From contig NZ_CP017689.1 in the NCBI RefSeq assembly GCF_001831495.1, forward strand, positions 2,232,001 through 2,296,000: a stretch of DNA of 64,000 nt, written 5' to 3'. This document shows positions 8,471 to 18,017 of this stretch, piece after piece. A program made the position numbers and the translations under genes. Positions within the stretch are counted from its first letter, which is position 1. Every line of letters starts with the position of its first letter. The DNA is from Thalassotalea crassostreae (GTDB lineage: Bacteria > Pseudomonadota > Gammaproteobacteria > Enterobacterales > Alteromonadaceae). Under the pieces are notes generated by a model. The model worked only from the letters and a program-made list of their open reading frames with translations, was not told the origin of the DNA and ran no database searches.

Positions 8471-11400
8471 CTATAAATTTACAACCTTAATTTCTGCTTC
8501 CGATGCTAAATCGCCATGTTTAAAAATATTGATAAGTTTTTGCTTTTGCGCTTCAAATTTTTCAACATTCGCCTCTTTCACATGACCATAACCACGGATT
8601 AAATCAGGGAGCTCGGCAATCTCCACTGCAAACGCATAATTGCTAGCGGTTAAATTTGCTAACACGTCATCAATCATTGCAAAATAATCTTCAATTAATT
8701 GACGTTCCATTTGACGTTCTTCTGTTTTACCAAATATATCAAACGCAGTGCCGCGCAAGCCTTTAAATTTCGCTAATATACCGAATGCCTTTAACATCCA
8801 GCCACCTAATCGAATCTTCTTCGGCTTACCTGTTACTTTATCTTTTTTAGCAATACCTGGAGGAGCAAGGTTGAATTCAAGTTTGAAGTTTCCTTCAAAC
8901 TGCGCATTTAGCTTTTCGACAAATTCACCGCTTGCATACAATCGAGCCACTTCATACTCATCTTTATAAGCCATTAGTTTATAGGCATATAAGGCAACTG
9001 CTTGGGTTAATGAATTATCGGTGATATCTAATACTTTTTCAGCGTCCGATACTTTATTTACAAACGCTCTATATCGTTCAGCATATTTTGAATCTTGATA
9101 ATCGGTTAACTCGTGAACACGCAGCTGAACACGTTCAGCAAGAGGTTTGATCTCTTCTTGATTTACATAATCAGCCGATATTAAACGCAATACAGCTTGC
9201 TGATCGTTGGCAAAGATACGTCCCCACATAAACGCTTGCTTATTGAAATCAACGGCAACGCCATTAAGCTCTATTGCTTTTAAGATACTGTGCTCGGTTA
9301 ACGGTATTTTTCCGTTTTGCCATGCGTAACCAACAACAAAGAAGTTGGCCGCTATTGAATCGCCCATAAGCGCGGTTGCGACTTTATTGGCTTCGATAAA
9401 TTCTAAGTTATTTCCTAACGATCCTTCTAATCGAGTCTTCACTTGTTCGAGCGGGTATTGCAAATCACCATCACGAGTAAATTCTCCAGTGATCGCTTGA
9501 TGATTATTCACTACGGCAAAGGTTTTACCATCTTTAACCATCGACAAGGTTTCATTATCGGCGCCAGCCAACATGTCACAACCGAGCAATAAGTCAGCTT
9601 GACCAGCGGTGATACGAACACCTTTGATGGCCTCTGCGTCGTTACCTATTTTGACATGCGATTTAACCGGACCGCCTTTTTGCGCGAAACCGAGCTGCTC
9701 GACAACAGAGACACCTTTGTTATCGACATGAGCAGCCATCCCTAAGATTTGGCCAACGGTAACAACACCAGTTCCACCAACGCCAGTAATAATGATGTTA
9801 TAAGTGGTATCACCTTGTAATTGATAAGGCGTTACATCGGGTACATGTGGTAAATCGTTTAAGCCTTCTGCGGCGCCCTTACCTTTGCGAACCTTGCCAC
9901 CTAATACAGTTACAAAGCTCGGGCAGAAACCGTCGTTACAACGATAATCCTTATTACAAGTAGACTGATTTACCATACGCTTACGGCCAAATTCTGTTGA
10001 TTTTGGCTCTACTGATAGACAGTTAGATTTTTCTCCACAATCACCACAACCTTCACACACTCGATCATTAATGAACATGCGTTTAGCAGGATCAGGGAAT
10101 TTACCACGCTTACGGCGACGACGCTTTTCAGAGGCACAGGTTTGATCATAAATTAATATGGTCACTCCTGGTATCTCTCTAAGTTCACGCTGAATCAAAT
10201 CTAAATCGTCACGATGATTAATCGTTGTCCCCTTCGGGAATGCTCTATAGGTTTTGTATTTTTCAGGTTCGTCTGTAACTACAGCAATACGTTCAACGCC
10301 TTCTGCTCGCATTTGGTCGGCAATACTATTAACGGATATAGGTCCATCAACCGGTTGACCACCAGTCATTGCAACCGCATCGTTGTATAAGATTTTATAA
10401 GTAATATTAACCTTGGCAGCAATTGCAGCACGAACCGCAACAGAGCCGGAATGGTAGTACGTTCCATCACCTAAGTTTTGGAACATATGCTTGGTGTTTA
10501 CAAAATTAGATAAGCCAATCCATGTGCCACCTTCACCGCCCATATGAGTATAGAGATCAACATCCCTATCCATCCAATTGGCCATATAATGACAACCTAC
10601 CCCACCAAAACTGCGACTACCATCTGGTGTCACTGTTGAGGTATTGTGCGGACAACCGGAACAAAAGTAAGGCAAACGAGCCATATCTAACGATGGCAAA
10701 TTACCAAGCTTACAACCAGAGTTTTGTAATATTTCTAAATTCGTCGCGACATTATCATTCGGTGTAATATCAAGTAAACGCTTTGCTAGCGCTTTAGTAA
10801 TATCATCAGTGGTAAGCGCACCTGAGTTTCTTAATAAGATATTGCCATTTTCATCATGACGACCTAGCACTTTCGGCCGCTGCGATTCAGGTAAATCATA
10901 ACAGGCTTGAATTACCGCTTTCTCGAGTATTTCACGTTTATCTTCAATAACAATAACATGTTCAAGACCTTGAGCGAATTCTCGATAAGTCTGTAAATCT
11001 ACTGGATAAGGCATCGATACTTTTAATATTCTAATGCCTAAGCTTTCTAAATCGTTTTCGCCTAAACCTAAATCCTTAAGCGCCTGCATGGTGTCGCGCC
11101 AAATCTTACCCATAGCGACAATACCAATCTTGGCTTTAGTACTATTAAAGGTAATTTTATTCAGGTTGTTTGCGCGAGCAAACGCTATTGCTGCATTTAA
11201 CTTATGCTCTTTGATACGTTGTTCTTGCACATAAGGAGAGTCTATTTTACGAGAGTTTAAGCCACCTTCAGGAAAATTAAATTCCGGATATTGTATTTCA
11301 AAACGGTTTTCGGCAATATTAACTCGTGCCGATGTTTCAATGGTTTCAGGCAGTAGTTTGTAGCCAACCCAAGCGCCACTAAAACGTGATAATGCAATTC

Positions 11401-11956
11401 CCATCAATGATAAATCTAATACTTCTTGGATATCTGCTGGAAATAACACTGGCATTAACAAATCTTCGAACAACACTTCCGAATGATAGTTATTGATGGT
11501 TGATGACATATTAGGATCGTCACCAGCTAAAATTAAGGCGCCGCCATTTTTGGCGCTACCATGCCAGTTACCTTGACGAAGACCGTCCATTGTTTGATCA
11601 AGACCAGGGCCTTTTCCGTACCACATAGAAAATACGCCATCGTATTTACTATCACCAAAATAATCGATTTGTTGGGTACCCCAAACTGAAGTCATCGCTA
11701 AATTTTCGTTGATACCAGGGACAAATTTAATGTGATTATCAGTTAAACGTTTTTCTTCGCGCCATAGTTGTACATCCATCGCGGTCATTGGAGAGCCACG
11801 ATAACCAGAAATAAAACCAGCGGTATTTAAGCCGTTTTTTTCATCTAACCATCGTTGCTCCAATAGCGCTCGAACAAGCGCTTGTGAGCCCGTCATATAA
11901 GCGTTGTCGTTATTACGCTCATATTTATCGTGCAATTTAATTTCAGAATTTGACAT
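8471..11956 (-). CDS. Fused indolepyruvate/2-oxoacid:ferredoxin oxidoreductase
   Basis: A 1161-residue single chain joining the alpha-type and gamma/beta-type parts of 2-oxoacid:ferredoxin oxidoreductases. A pyrimidine-binding domain lies in the first 400 residues. The thiamine-diphosphate module is at about 430-550, with CSGCPHNTST and GDGTYYHSG. A Cys-rich iron-sulfur stretch lies at about 628-680 (CEGCGDCGEKSNC and CNKDYRCNDGFC). The gamma-type domain begins near 725 (GVGGTGVVTVGQ). The family oxidatively decarboxylates aryl- or branched 2-oxoacids to acyl-CoA, reducing ferredoxin. It follows the RidA gene by 18 bases in one operon. It could feed acyl- or arylacetyl-CoA to the nearby acyl-CoA enzymes; the actual 2-oxoacid is unknown. 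Confidence 0.92.
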   Translation of the reverse strand: MSNSEIKLHDKYERNNDNAYMTGSQALVRALLEQRWLDEKNGLNTAGFISGYRGSPMTAMDVQLWREEKRLTDNHIKFVPGINENLAMTSVWGTQQIDYFGDSKYDGVFSMWYGKGPGLDQTMDGLRQGNWHGSAKNGGALILAGDDPNMSSTINNYHSEVLFEDLLMPVLFPADIQEVLDLSLMGIALSRFSGAWVGYKLLPETIETSARVNIAENRFEIQYPEFNFPEGGLNSRKIDSPYVQEQRIKEHKLNAAIAFARANNLNKITFNSTKAKIGIVAMGKIWRDTMQALKDLGLGENDLESLGIRILKVSMPYPVDLQTYREFAQGLEHVIVIEDKREILEKAVIQACYDLPESQRPKVLGRHDENGNILLRNSGALTTDDITKALAKRLLDITPNDNVATNLEILQNSGCKLGNLPSLDMARLPYFCSGCPHNTSTVTPDGSRSFGGVGCHYMANWMDRDVDLYTHMGGEGGTWIGLSNFVNTKHMFQNLGDGTYYHSGSVAVRAAIAAKVNITYKILYNDAVAMTGGQPVDGPISVNSIADQMRAEGVERIAVVTDEPEKYKTYRAFPKGTTINHRDDLDLIQRELREIPGVTILIYDQTCASEKRRRRKRGKFPDPAKRMFINDRVCEGCGDCGEKSNCLSVEPKSTEFGRKRMVNQSTCNKDYRCNDGFCPSFVTVLGGKVRKGKGAAEGLNDLPHVPDVTPYQLQGDTTYNIIITGVGGTGVVTVGQILGMAAHVDNKGVSVVEQLGFAQKGGPVKSHVKIGNDAEAIKGVRITAGQADLLLGCDMLAGADNETLSMVKDGKTFAVVNNHQAITGEFTRDGDLQYPLEQVKTRLEGSLGNNLEFIEANKVATALMGDSIAANFFVVGYAWQNGKIPLTEHSILKAIELNGVAVDFNKQAFMWGRIFANDQQAVLRLISADYVNQEEIKPLAERVQLRVHELTDYQDSKYAERYRAFVNKVSDAEKVLDITDNSLTQAVALYAYKLMAYKDEYEVARLYASGEFVEKLNAQFEGNFKLEFNLAPPGIAKKDKVTGKPKKIRLGGWMLKAFGILAKFKGLRGTAFDIFGKTEERQMERQLIEDYFAMIDDVLANLTASNYAFAVEIAELPDLIRGYGHVKEANVEKFEAQKQKLINIFKHGDLASEAEIKVVNL

Positions 11957-11974
11957 GTTAATGCAACCTAGTAA

Positions 11975-12481
11975 TTAGTGAAGTTCTAATTCAGCTTCAA
12001 CTTCAACACTTAAGTTCATTGGTAGCATTGCCATACCAACAGCACTGCGACAAGCCATGCCACTTTCTTTACCAAATATTTCAATAATAGTTCTTGAAAA
12101 GCCATCAATTACCGGTGTTTGACCAGTAAAACCTGGAGCTGTGTTAACCATGCCTAACACTTTTACCCAAGACTTAATTTTAGATAATTCTCCTAATTCG
12201 CGTTTTAGCGTACCAACCATTGCTAGAGCCGTTAATTTAGCCGCTTCTTGAGCTTGTTCCAAAGTAAGAGTATCACCAACCTGTCCCATTAAATGCGTAG
12301 CAATAGTGCCATCGGGGTTTAATGCCCCGTGACCAGAGACGATAACGCGCTTGTCAATTACTTTGACCATCGAAAGTAGTACTTCAAACCCTGGAGGAAG
12401 CTGCAACTCACCAGTAATTTCATAGCCAAGCTTTTGCATGCGTTGTTCGGGTGTTAGCTCGGGTGTTAGGTTATTTGACAT
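11975..12481 (-). CDS. RidA/YjgF-family protein
   Basis: A 168-residue RidA-type protein of the longer subgroup. LPPGFEVLLSMVKVIDKRVIVSGHGALNPDG, then GQVGDTLTLEQAQEAAKLTALAMVGTLK and the closing KESGMACRSAVGMAMLPMNLSVEVEAELEL segment follow the family fold. The Arg in ACRSAVG is at the position of the family substrate-binding Arg. Classic RidA hydrolyses reactive enamines/imines to 2-oxoacids. Its place as the first gene of an operon with a 2-oxoacid:ferredoxin oxidoreductase suggests it supplies or protects the 2-oxoacid substrate; this is inference. Confidence 0.88.
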   Translation of the reverse strand: MSNNLTPELTPEQRMQKLGYEITGELQLPPGFEVLLSMVKVIDKRVIVSGHGALNPDGTIATHLMGQVGDTLTLEQAQEAAKLTALAMVGTLKRELGELSKIKSWVKVLGMVNTAPGFTGQTPVIDGFSRTIIEIFGKESGMACRSAVGMAMLPMNLSVEVEAELELH

Positions 12482-12783
12482 AATATTCTCTCTCTTGCAT
12501 TAACAACACAGGCGTTGTTATGGGCTAAATTTATTTTAATTGTAATTATTGGATTTAGTGGATGATTTAAAAGTAGCACGCACTCTTGTAAAAAAATTGT
12601 CAGAAACGGCAAAGACCTTGCCGTCTGCTTTTTACCTTAGATAAAACTGCTCTTATTAAGCACAAATGTTTCTTTATTGATTTTTATAAATGTTTATACA
12701 AAAGTTGGATAAATAAAAACCGCAGCCCTATTAAAGGAAATGCGGTTATTCTCATATACAGCAGCATGTTAGAAATTTGAGTA
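12482..12783. other. 302-base intergenic region upstream of ridA operon
   Basis: No gene seen. It contains an AACAAC-N6-GTTGTT inverted repeat at 12502-12519, just upstream of the RidA start, and the terminator of the next gene at 12718-12747. The promoter of the RidA operon should lie here. Confidence 0.6.
12718..12747 (-). terminator. Terminator after FMN hydroxyacid dehydrogenase-like gene
   Basis: AACCGCA and TGCGGTT arms. On the minus strand the stem is followed by TTTTTAT. It lies 36 bases after the stop at 12784. Confidence 0.8.
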
Positions 12784-13941
12784 CTATTTATGACGCAACA
12801 TACTTGCATTGATGTCATTGATATTAGTTGCGCCACAAACAATCATTGCACGCTCTATTTCAGCCTTAAACATATTGATTACAAATTCAATACCAGCACT
12901 GCCGGCAGCAGATAAACCATAAACAAAAGGTCGAGCTGTTGATACAGCTGTTGCTCCCATAGCAAGAGCTTTTACTACATCGGTTCCTCGACGTAGTCCC
13001 CCATCAAGAATTATTTCAGCTTGTCCTGAAATCGCATCAACAACATCAGGGAGAACCGAAAAAGTAGATGGTATTGCATCAAAATTTCGCCCACCTTGAT
13101 TAGAAACAATGACGCCTTCGGCGCCTATCGCAACAGCTTGTTTGGCATTATCAGCAGACAATATTCCTTTAATAGCCATAGGGCCTTGCCAGTTCTCTCT
13201 AATCCAAGTAAGCGTTTCCCACGTAACCGGGCAAACCAAGTTGTGAAATAGCCACTGTTGATCTTTACCTTGGTCAAAGTAATGCTGAAAATTGGCAAAG
13301 TCCGGTTTGCTTTTCATATAACCCTTCACCCATTTAGGGTGAGCCATTAATGAAAGGATGCTACGTAAAGGGAACGTCGGAGGAATACCAAAACCGGTTC
13401 GTACATCACGCTCTCGATTACCATGTATAGGATTGTCAATCGTTACGATTAACGCCTTATAGCCAGAGGTTTTAGCACGTTCAAGCATGTGTTTCATAAT
13501 GCCTTTGTCACGCGCTGGTTGTAATTGAAAAAATTTTGCTGAATCGGAAACTTGAGCAACGTCTTCCATAGACGTTGTGGCAAAATTAGACATGCTGTAG
13601 ATACACCCGGTATTAGCCGCCGCTTTTGCTGTTCCTTTTTCGCCGTCAGAGTGCATAACTTTGTGTGCGCCCCATGGCGACAATAAAATGGGCGATGCCG
13701 ATTTTTGCCCAAGAATCGTCGTGGTTAAATCAGCAGACTCTATTCCAGTACCAAAATTAGGCATTAAGCAGACATCATCAAACGTACGAGTATTTTCAGC
13801 CAGCGTTTTTTCGTCATCGCCGCCGCCATCAATATATTCTCGTATTGCTAATGGCAACGCCTTGTGAGCGGCCTTTCGTACATCACTTGTATTTAAACAA
13901 TGCTTTAAGGCCTTAGGGGTATGCCCTGACTGTTGGCTCAT
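12784..13941 (-). CDS. FMN-dependent alpha-hydroxyacid dehydrogenase-like protein with altered active site
   Basis: A 385-residue TIM-barrel flavoprotein of the LldD/glycolate oxidase/mandelate dehydrogenase family. Family signatures seen: YIDGGGDDEKTLAENTRTFD near residue 35-55, IVTIDNP at about 165, MAIKGI with the flavin-contacting Lys, and the phosphate-binding DGGLRRGTDV at about 310. The segment that in active enzymes reads SNHGGRQLD here reads SNQGGRNFD. Gln282 therefore replaces the catalytic His, while the substrate-binding Arg285 is kept. The codon is CAA on the coding strand. It may oxidise a different donor, work by another base, or be inactive. An AGGTAAT ribosome-binding site precedes the ATG. 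The gene is monocistronic with its own terminator. Confidence 0.85.
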   Translation of the reverse strand: MSQQSGHTPKALKHCLNTSDVRKAAHKALPLAIREYIDGGGDDEKTLAENTRTFDDVCLMPNFGTGIESADLTTTILGQKSASPILLSPWGAHKVMHSDGEKGTAKAAANTGCIYSMSNFATTSMEDVAQVSDSAKFFQLQPARDKGIMKHMLERAKTSGYKALIVTIDNPIHGNRERDVRTGFGIPPTFPLRSILSLMAHPKWVKGYMKSKPDFANFQHYFDQGKDQQWLFHNLVCPVTWETLTWIRENWQGPMAIKGILSADNAKQAVAIGAEGVIVSNQGGRNFDAIPSTFSVLPDVVDAISGQAEIILDGGLRRGTDVVKALAMGATAVSTARPFVYGLSAAGSAGIEFVINMFKAEIERAMIVCGATNINDINASMLRHK

Positions 13942-14025
13942 TTTTATTACCTAATAACTAAAATTTTGTCTTAACCTTACTTTACACGGATGTTTTGATG
14001 TTCACTTATCAGTTTAGGTATTGGA

Positions 14026-14072
14026 ATTGACAATTTTGGCAATCCGATTAATTCATCGCTATTATTGTCAAT
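14026..14072. promoter_or_regulatory. Widely spaced inverted repeat in divergent promoter region
   Basis: ATTGACAAT at 14026-14034 and its reverse complement ATTGTCAAT at 14064-14072, with 29 bases between them. They lie between the divergent FMN enzyme and metallo-beta-lactamase-fold genes. This is a candidate site for a dimeric regulator. Confidence 0.3.
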
Positions 14073-14210
14073 AGCTACAGTCCATGTAAATAACAAGTCA
14101 ATTTAAGCATCATCGTTTTACCTAGGCATATTTAGCTTTAACAACAATGCTTTGGTGCTAATATTAACCATTATCATTATTTAATTGACCGACATATACG
14201 GAGAACAGCA

Positions 14211-15368
14211 TTGGCCATTGAAGATTATAAACAGGATGATGAGCATAGTAATTCCTGCCAAATTAATGACCATGAATCTAAGCTAAATTACCCTTTTTCT
14301 ATTCCTGAAAAGTATCAGAAACAGCTAATTGGCGATGGTATATATTGGTTTCGTGTGCCTTTGCCTTTTAAGCTCGATCATATAAACCTCTACTTAATTG
14401 AAGATGGTGATGGTTGGTGTTTAATCGATACCGGCATGGGTACAAATTATTCAAAGCAGTATTGGCAAGACGTTGAGCATAATATTCTTGATAATAAGCC
14501 GATCAATAAAATCGTTATCACCCATACCCATCCAGATCATGTCGGCCTTGCCAGTTGGTTACAAAAGAAACATGATTGCCCAATACTTATCAGTCAACGT
14601 GAATACGATATGATGGCGTATTTATTCAGTATCAGTGGCAGTAGTCCTCCTAAATACTATCTTGATTACTTATTAAGAGCTGGAATGTCACCTGAGTTTA
14701 CCGATAAAGTAAAAGAAGAACGAGACGATGGCTTTGATAAAGCGGTTGATGGCTTGCCACGACGATGCCAATTTATTAGACACGAAGATGTAATTGAGCT
14801 TGGTGATCACCGTTTTGAAATCATTATTGGTAGCGGCCATTCACCCGCTCACGCAAGTTTATACTGTAAAGAGCTGGGTTTATTATTTTCTGGCGATCAA
14901 GTGATCCCTGAGATCCCGTCAATGGTTACCTTGTATCCGAAGAACCCAAAGTTTAAAGATCATCGAAAACAAAACCCGTTAGGCCGTTGGCTTAACGCGC
15001 TTAATGGTTTAAAACAGCTACCAAGCGATACCTTAGTACTTCCCGCTCACTCAAAACCGTTTATTGGACTGCATAAGCGCGTCGATGAAATTATCGAAAA
15101 CCATTGTAAATTACTGAATAAATTACTTGCCGCCTTGACTCAGCCACGAACTGTGAGTCAAACGTTGATGCCTATATATAAGCGTAAGGTCAAAGACAAT
15201 ATCTATGTAATGTTTATTAGTGAGTTGCTCGCTCATATTCAGTTTTTAGAGCAATTGACATTAGTTAAGCGAGAGGAGACAGAAACTGTTGACCTATTTA
15301 GTACAATAAAGTCAGTGGATCTGTGCAAAGAAATAAATAAATTTTTATCTGTAAACACAAAGAGTTAA
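14211..15368 (+). CDS. Metallo-beta-lactamase-fold hydrolase
   Basis: A 385-residue protein starting at TTG, with a GGAGAA ribosome-binding site just upstream; no in-frame ATG fits better. The metal-binding motif THTHPDHVG places His105, His107, Asp109 and His110. Further expected ligands are His in GSGHSPAH (about 213), Asp in FSGDQVI and His in LPAHSKPF. The last 90 residues form a helical C-terminal domain as in LACTB2-like and glyoxalase II-like proteins. Such proteins commonly hydrolyse thioesters or lactones, and their genes often sit beside acyl-CoA catabolic genes, so a thioesterase role is plausible but not shown. It is cytoplasmic and divergent from the FMN enzyme. Confidence 0.87.
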   Translation: MAIEDYKQDDEHSNSCQINDHESKLNYPFSIPEKYQKQLIGDGIYWFRVPLPFKLDHINLYLIEDGDGWCLIDTGMGTNYSKQYWQDVEHNILDNKPINKIVITHTHPDHVGLASWLQKKHDCPILISQREYDMMAYLFSISGSSPPKYYLDYLLRAGMSPEFTDKVKEERDDGFDKAVDGLPRRCQFIRHEDVIELGDHRFEIIIGSGHSPAHASLYCKELGLLFSGDQVIPEIPSMVTLYPKNPKFKDHRKQNPLGRWLNALNGLKQLPSDTLVLPAHSKPFIGLHKRVDEIIENHCKLLNKLLAALTQPRTVSQTLMPIYKRKVKDNIYVMFISELLAHIQFLEQLTLVKREETETVDLFSTIKSVDLCKEINKFLSVNTKS

Positions 15369-15432
15369 AGCTCTACCTAAAAAACAATTGCTAAATTGCA
15401 GTTAAAAACATAATTTGAAATAAACCTCTGTC

Positions 15433-15463
15433 GCTCGCGAGAAACAACGCTCTACCCGCGAGC
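15433..15463. terminator. Possible hairpin between convergent genes
   Basis: GCTCGCG and CGCGAGC arms with a 17-base loop, between the convergent hydrolase and molybdoenzyme genes. There is no good T-run, so this is a weak call. Confidence 0.35.
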
Positions 15464-15475
15464 AAACACTATTTA

Positions 15476-17845
15476 CTAATACAAATCTGTAACTTCAGGC
15501 TGCTCAAATACCGTCACGTCTGGTAATTTACCGTGATATTTTTCGATTTCTACTAAGCAACTATGGGCACTACAGCCTTGTGCTAACCTAGAAGTGCCCC
15601 TATCTTTAGTAAGTACATTAGGGTTGCCGTGAGCTTCTATTTTCTTGCCATCAACTGTTTTCGGATCGTACCAAGCACCTGTTGGCAGTTCGATAACACC
15701 ATCTCGAATTTCATTTGATATTTCAACCCCGGCTAAACAAGCACCGCGATCGTTAAACAAGCGAATAATGTCGCCATCTTCTATGTTTCTCTTCTTAGCT
15801 TCAACACAATTGATACGAGCTCTCTCACGGTGCTTTATCTTATACTCCCGACTCGTTCGAGCATGATCAAACTGGCTATGCAGTCGAGTTTTAGGTTGAT
15901 TTGATACTAAATGCAATGGGTATTTAATTGCCATGTCACTACCAAGCCACTCGGTATGCTCATACCACTTTGCATGTCCGACACAATCGTCATAATTAAA
16001 GCTGGCAATGGTGTCAGAAAATATTTCTATTTTTCCAGACGGTGTGCGCAATGGAAACTTGTTGGGATCACGACGAAAGCGCTCTAACGTAAACTCAATA
16101 TCATCAAGTTGGTCGCCCACATAAAACTGCTCTCCTTGCCAAAACTCCTTAAATTCAGGCAAGTTAACATCAATTTTTGCTGCGTTATCACGGGTTGTAT
16201 TATAAAGTTGTTCAACCCATTGCATTTCAGACTTGCCACCGGTAAGTTCTTCGAAAAACCCTAATTTTTCGGCCAATCCAGCAAAAATATCAAAATCAGA
16301 GCGAGACTCTGCAAACGGTTTAACTGCTTGTCGCATCGGCGAAATATACGCATCATAACTACTGCCACCAATGTCGTTGCGTTCCATCATAGTTGTACAG
16401 GGGAATACAATATCAGCATGTCGTGCCGTTGCCGTCCAAAAAGCTTCATTAACAATGATTGTGTCGGGTTTCGACCATGCTTTGGCGAGTTCATCTAAAT
16501 CTTGATGATGATGAAAAGGGTTACCACCAGCCCAGTAAATCAATTTAATATCGGGATAAGTTAAGTCCATGCCATTGTACTGATATTTCGCTCCAGGGTT
16601 ATTCAACATATCAGTATGACGTGCTACAGGAATAAACTTTTTATCACCTAGTGCCGCCCGCTCACCAATTCCCATACCAAAAGCACCCATTTTATAAGTT
16701 GGTACTTTGCGTCCGCCAAAACCCATATTATGGATACAGCCGTAACCGTAACCCACACCGGCTCCGACTTTACCGATGTGACCTAACATGGCTGCAAGCG
16801 TAGTAAACATCCAATAGGTTTGTTCGCCAAACTCTTGGCGTTGTAACGACCAACTAATGCTTAACACACTTGGTGCTTGACCTAATTCAAGGGCAAGTTC
16901 AATTATTTCTTGCGCGCTAATTCCACAAATATTTGCTGCCCATGTCGCGTCTTTTGCAATGCCATCAGTCTCACCGAGTAGATAAGGTAAGAACTTTTCA
17001 AAACCTACCGTATATTTATTAATAAAATCGTTATCGACAAGGTCATTAATCGCTATCGTGTGCGCTAAACCTAGCATTAACGCAACATCAGTATTTGGTA
17101 TTATACCCATCCACTTAGCGTCTAGTTCACTGATAACATCGTCACGAATTGGGCTAATATTAACAACATTCACCCCGGCATCTTTAAGCTGTTTTAACTG
17201 CTGTATTGCAGTATGAGCGCCAATGCCACCAGCATTAACTTGCGAATTTTTGATTGCGGCACCGCCGAACAATACAAAATTTTTCGACGTTTTAGCGATT
17301 TCCTCAGGACTAGGTGCTTCTCGAACCAATAACAAAAATGGAATTCCAGTGACATGATTCATAATGACTTCAGCAGCAGCAGATGAATATGTATTTAGCG
17401 AGTCAACGTAACCACCACACAAACCTAAAAATTTATGTATTTGACTTTGTGCATGATGAAATCGACCAGCGCTTGCCCAGCCGTAAGAGCTGCCATAAAT
17501 CGCATCATTCGAGTATTTATCTTTAGTAACTTTAATCGCTTTAGCCGCTAAATCGAGTGCGACATCCCAGCTCACAGCAACAAAGGGCTCTTTACCTCGC
17601 CCCTTACCATCACTGTTTATTCCGTCTTCTAAATAGCTTTTACGCACCATAGGTTGGGCAATACGAGCGCCCTTATCTAAGGCATCATTGAGCGATTGTC
17701 CGATGTCTGTCGGTTCTTTATCAACGTCATAGTTTTTAATAGAAATGATTTGTTCACCGTCTGATTCAACTCGGTAATTTCCCCAATGTGAACAAGTTGG
17801 CGACATTCTAACTTTCTTAGAAGAATTGCTATTTTTAACAGACAT
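15476..17845 (-). CDS. Molybdopterin oxidoreductase, DMSO/TMAO/biotin sulfoxide reductase type
   Basis: A 789-residue protein matching the BisC/TorZ/DMSO-reductase group throughout. SYGWASAGRFHHAQ is near residue 112, GGYVDSLNTYSSAAAEVI near 143-160, and the C-terminal dinucleotide-binding domain follows from about residue 660. Ser154 in TYSSAAAE is at the position of the Mo-ligating serine of Rhodobacter DMSO reductase. No Tat signal and no N-terminal 4Fe-4S Cys motif are present, so it should be cytoplasmic like BisC. The substrate may be an S- or N-oxide or another oxo-transfer acceptor. An inverted repeat at 17854-17897 ends just before the AAGG ribosome-binding site, suggesting regulation. 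Confidence 0.9.
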   Translation of the reverse strand: MSVKNSNSSKKVRMSPTCSHWGNYRVESDGEQIISIKNYDVDKEPTDIGQSLNDALDKGARIAQPMVRKSYLEDGINSDGKGRGKEPFVAVSWDVALDLAAKAIKVTKDKYSNDAIYGSSYGWASAGRFHHAQSQIHKFLGLCGGYVDSLNTYSSAAAEVIMNHVTGIPFLLLVREAPSPEEIAKTSKNFVLFGGAAIKNSQVNAGGIGAHTAIQQLKQLKDAGVNVVNISPIRDDVISELDAKWMGIIPNTDVALMLGLAHTIAINDLVDNDFINKYTVGFEKFLPYLLGETDGIAKDATWAANICGISAQEIIELALELGQAPSVLSISWSLQRQEFGEQTYWMFTTLAAMLGHIGKVGAGVGYGYGCIHNMGFGGRKVPTYKMGAFGMGIGERAALGDKKFIPVARHTDMLNNPGAKYQYNGMDLTYPDIKLIYWAGGNPFHHHQDLDELAKAWSKPDTIIVNEAFWTATARHADIVFPCTTMMERNDIGGSSYDAYISPMRQAVKPFAESRSDFDIFAGLAEKLGFFEELTGGKSEMQWVEQLYNTTRDNAAKIDVNLPEFKEFWQGEQFYVGDQLDDIEFTLERFRRDPNKFPLRTPSGKIEIFSDTIASFNYDDCVGHAKWYEHTEWLGSDMAIKYPLHLVSNQPKTRLHSQFDHARTSREYKIKHRERARINCVEAKKRNIEDGDIIRLFNDRGACLAGVEISNEIRDGVIELPTGAWYDPKTVDGKKIEAHGNPNVLTKDRGTSRLAQGCSAHSCLVEIEKYHGKLPDVTVFEQPEVTDLY

Positions 17846-17853
17846 TGTATACC

Positions 17854-17897
17854 TTAGTATAAGAGTTAACGGTAAAATAATTGTTAACTCATACTAA
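17854..17897 (-). promoter_or_regulatory. Imperfect inverted repeat upstream of molybdoenzyme start
   Basis: TTAGTAT-A-AGAGTTAAC at 17854-17870 faces GTTAACTCATACTAA at 17883-17897, with one or two unpaired bases and a 12-base loop. On the minus strand the hairpin ends at the AAGG ribosome-binding site, nine bases before the ATG. It is either an operator or an RNA hairpin that affects translation. Confidence 0.45.
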
Positions 17898-17972
17898 AAC
17901 TTTAAACCTTGGAAGAATTGTCTTTAAGTGATAAAAAGTTGAAATTAGTGACGTTTTTATATTTTGTAATAC

Positions 17973-17997
17973 AAAAGAGCCTCATTGAGGCTCTTTT
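17973..17997 (-). terminator. Possible readthrough terminator after acyl-CoA dehydrogenase
   Basis: A near-perfect palindrome with AAAAGAGCCTCA and TGAGGCTCTTTT arms, 20 bases after the acyl-CoA dehydrogenase stop. A T-run follows on the minus strand. It also separates this gene from the molybdoenzyme promoter. Confidence 0.85.
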
Positions 17998-18017
17998 AGC
18001 TGATAACATTATGGTTA

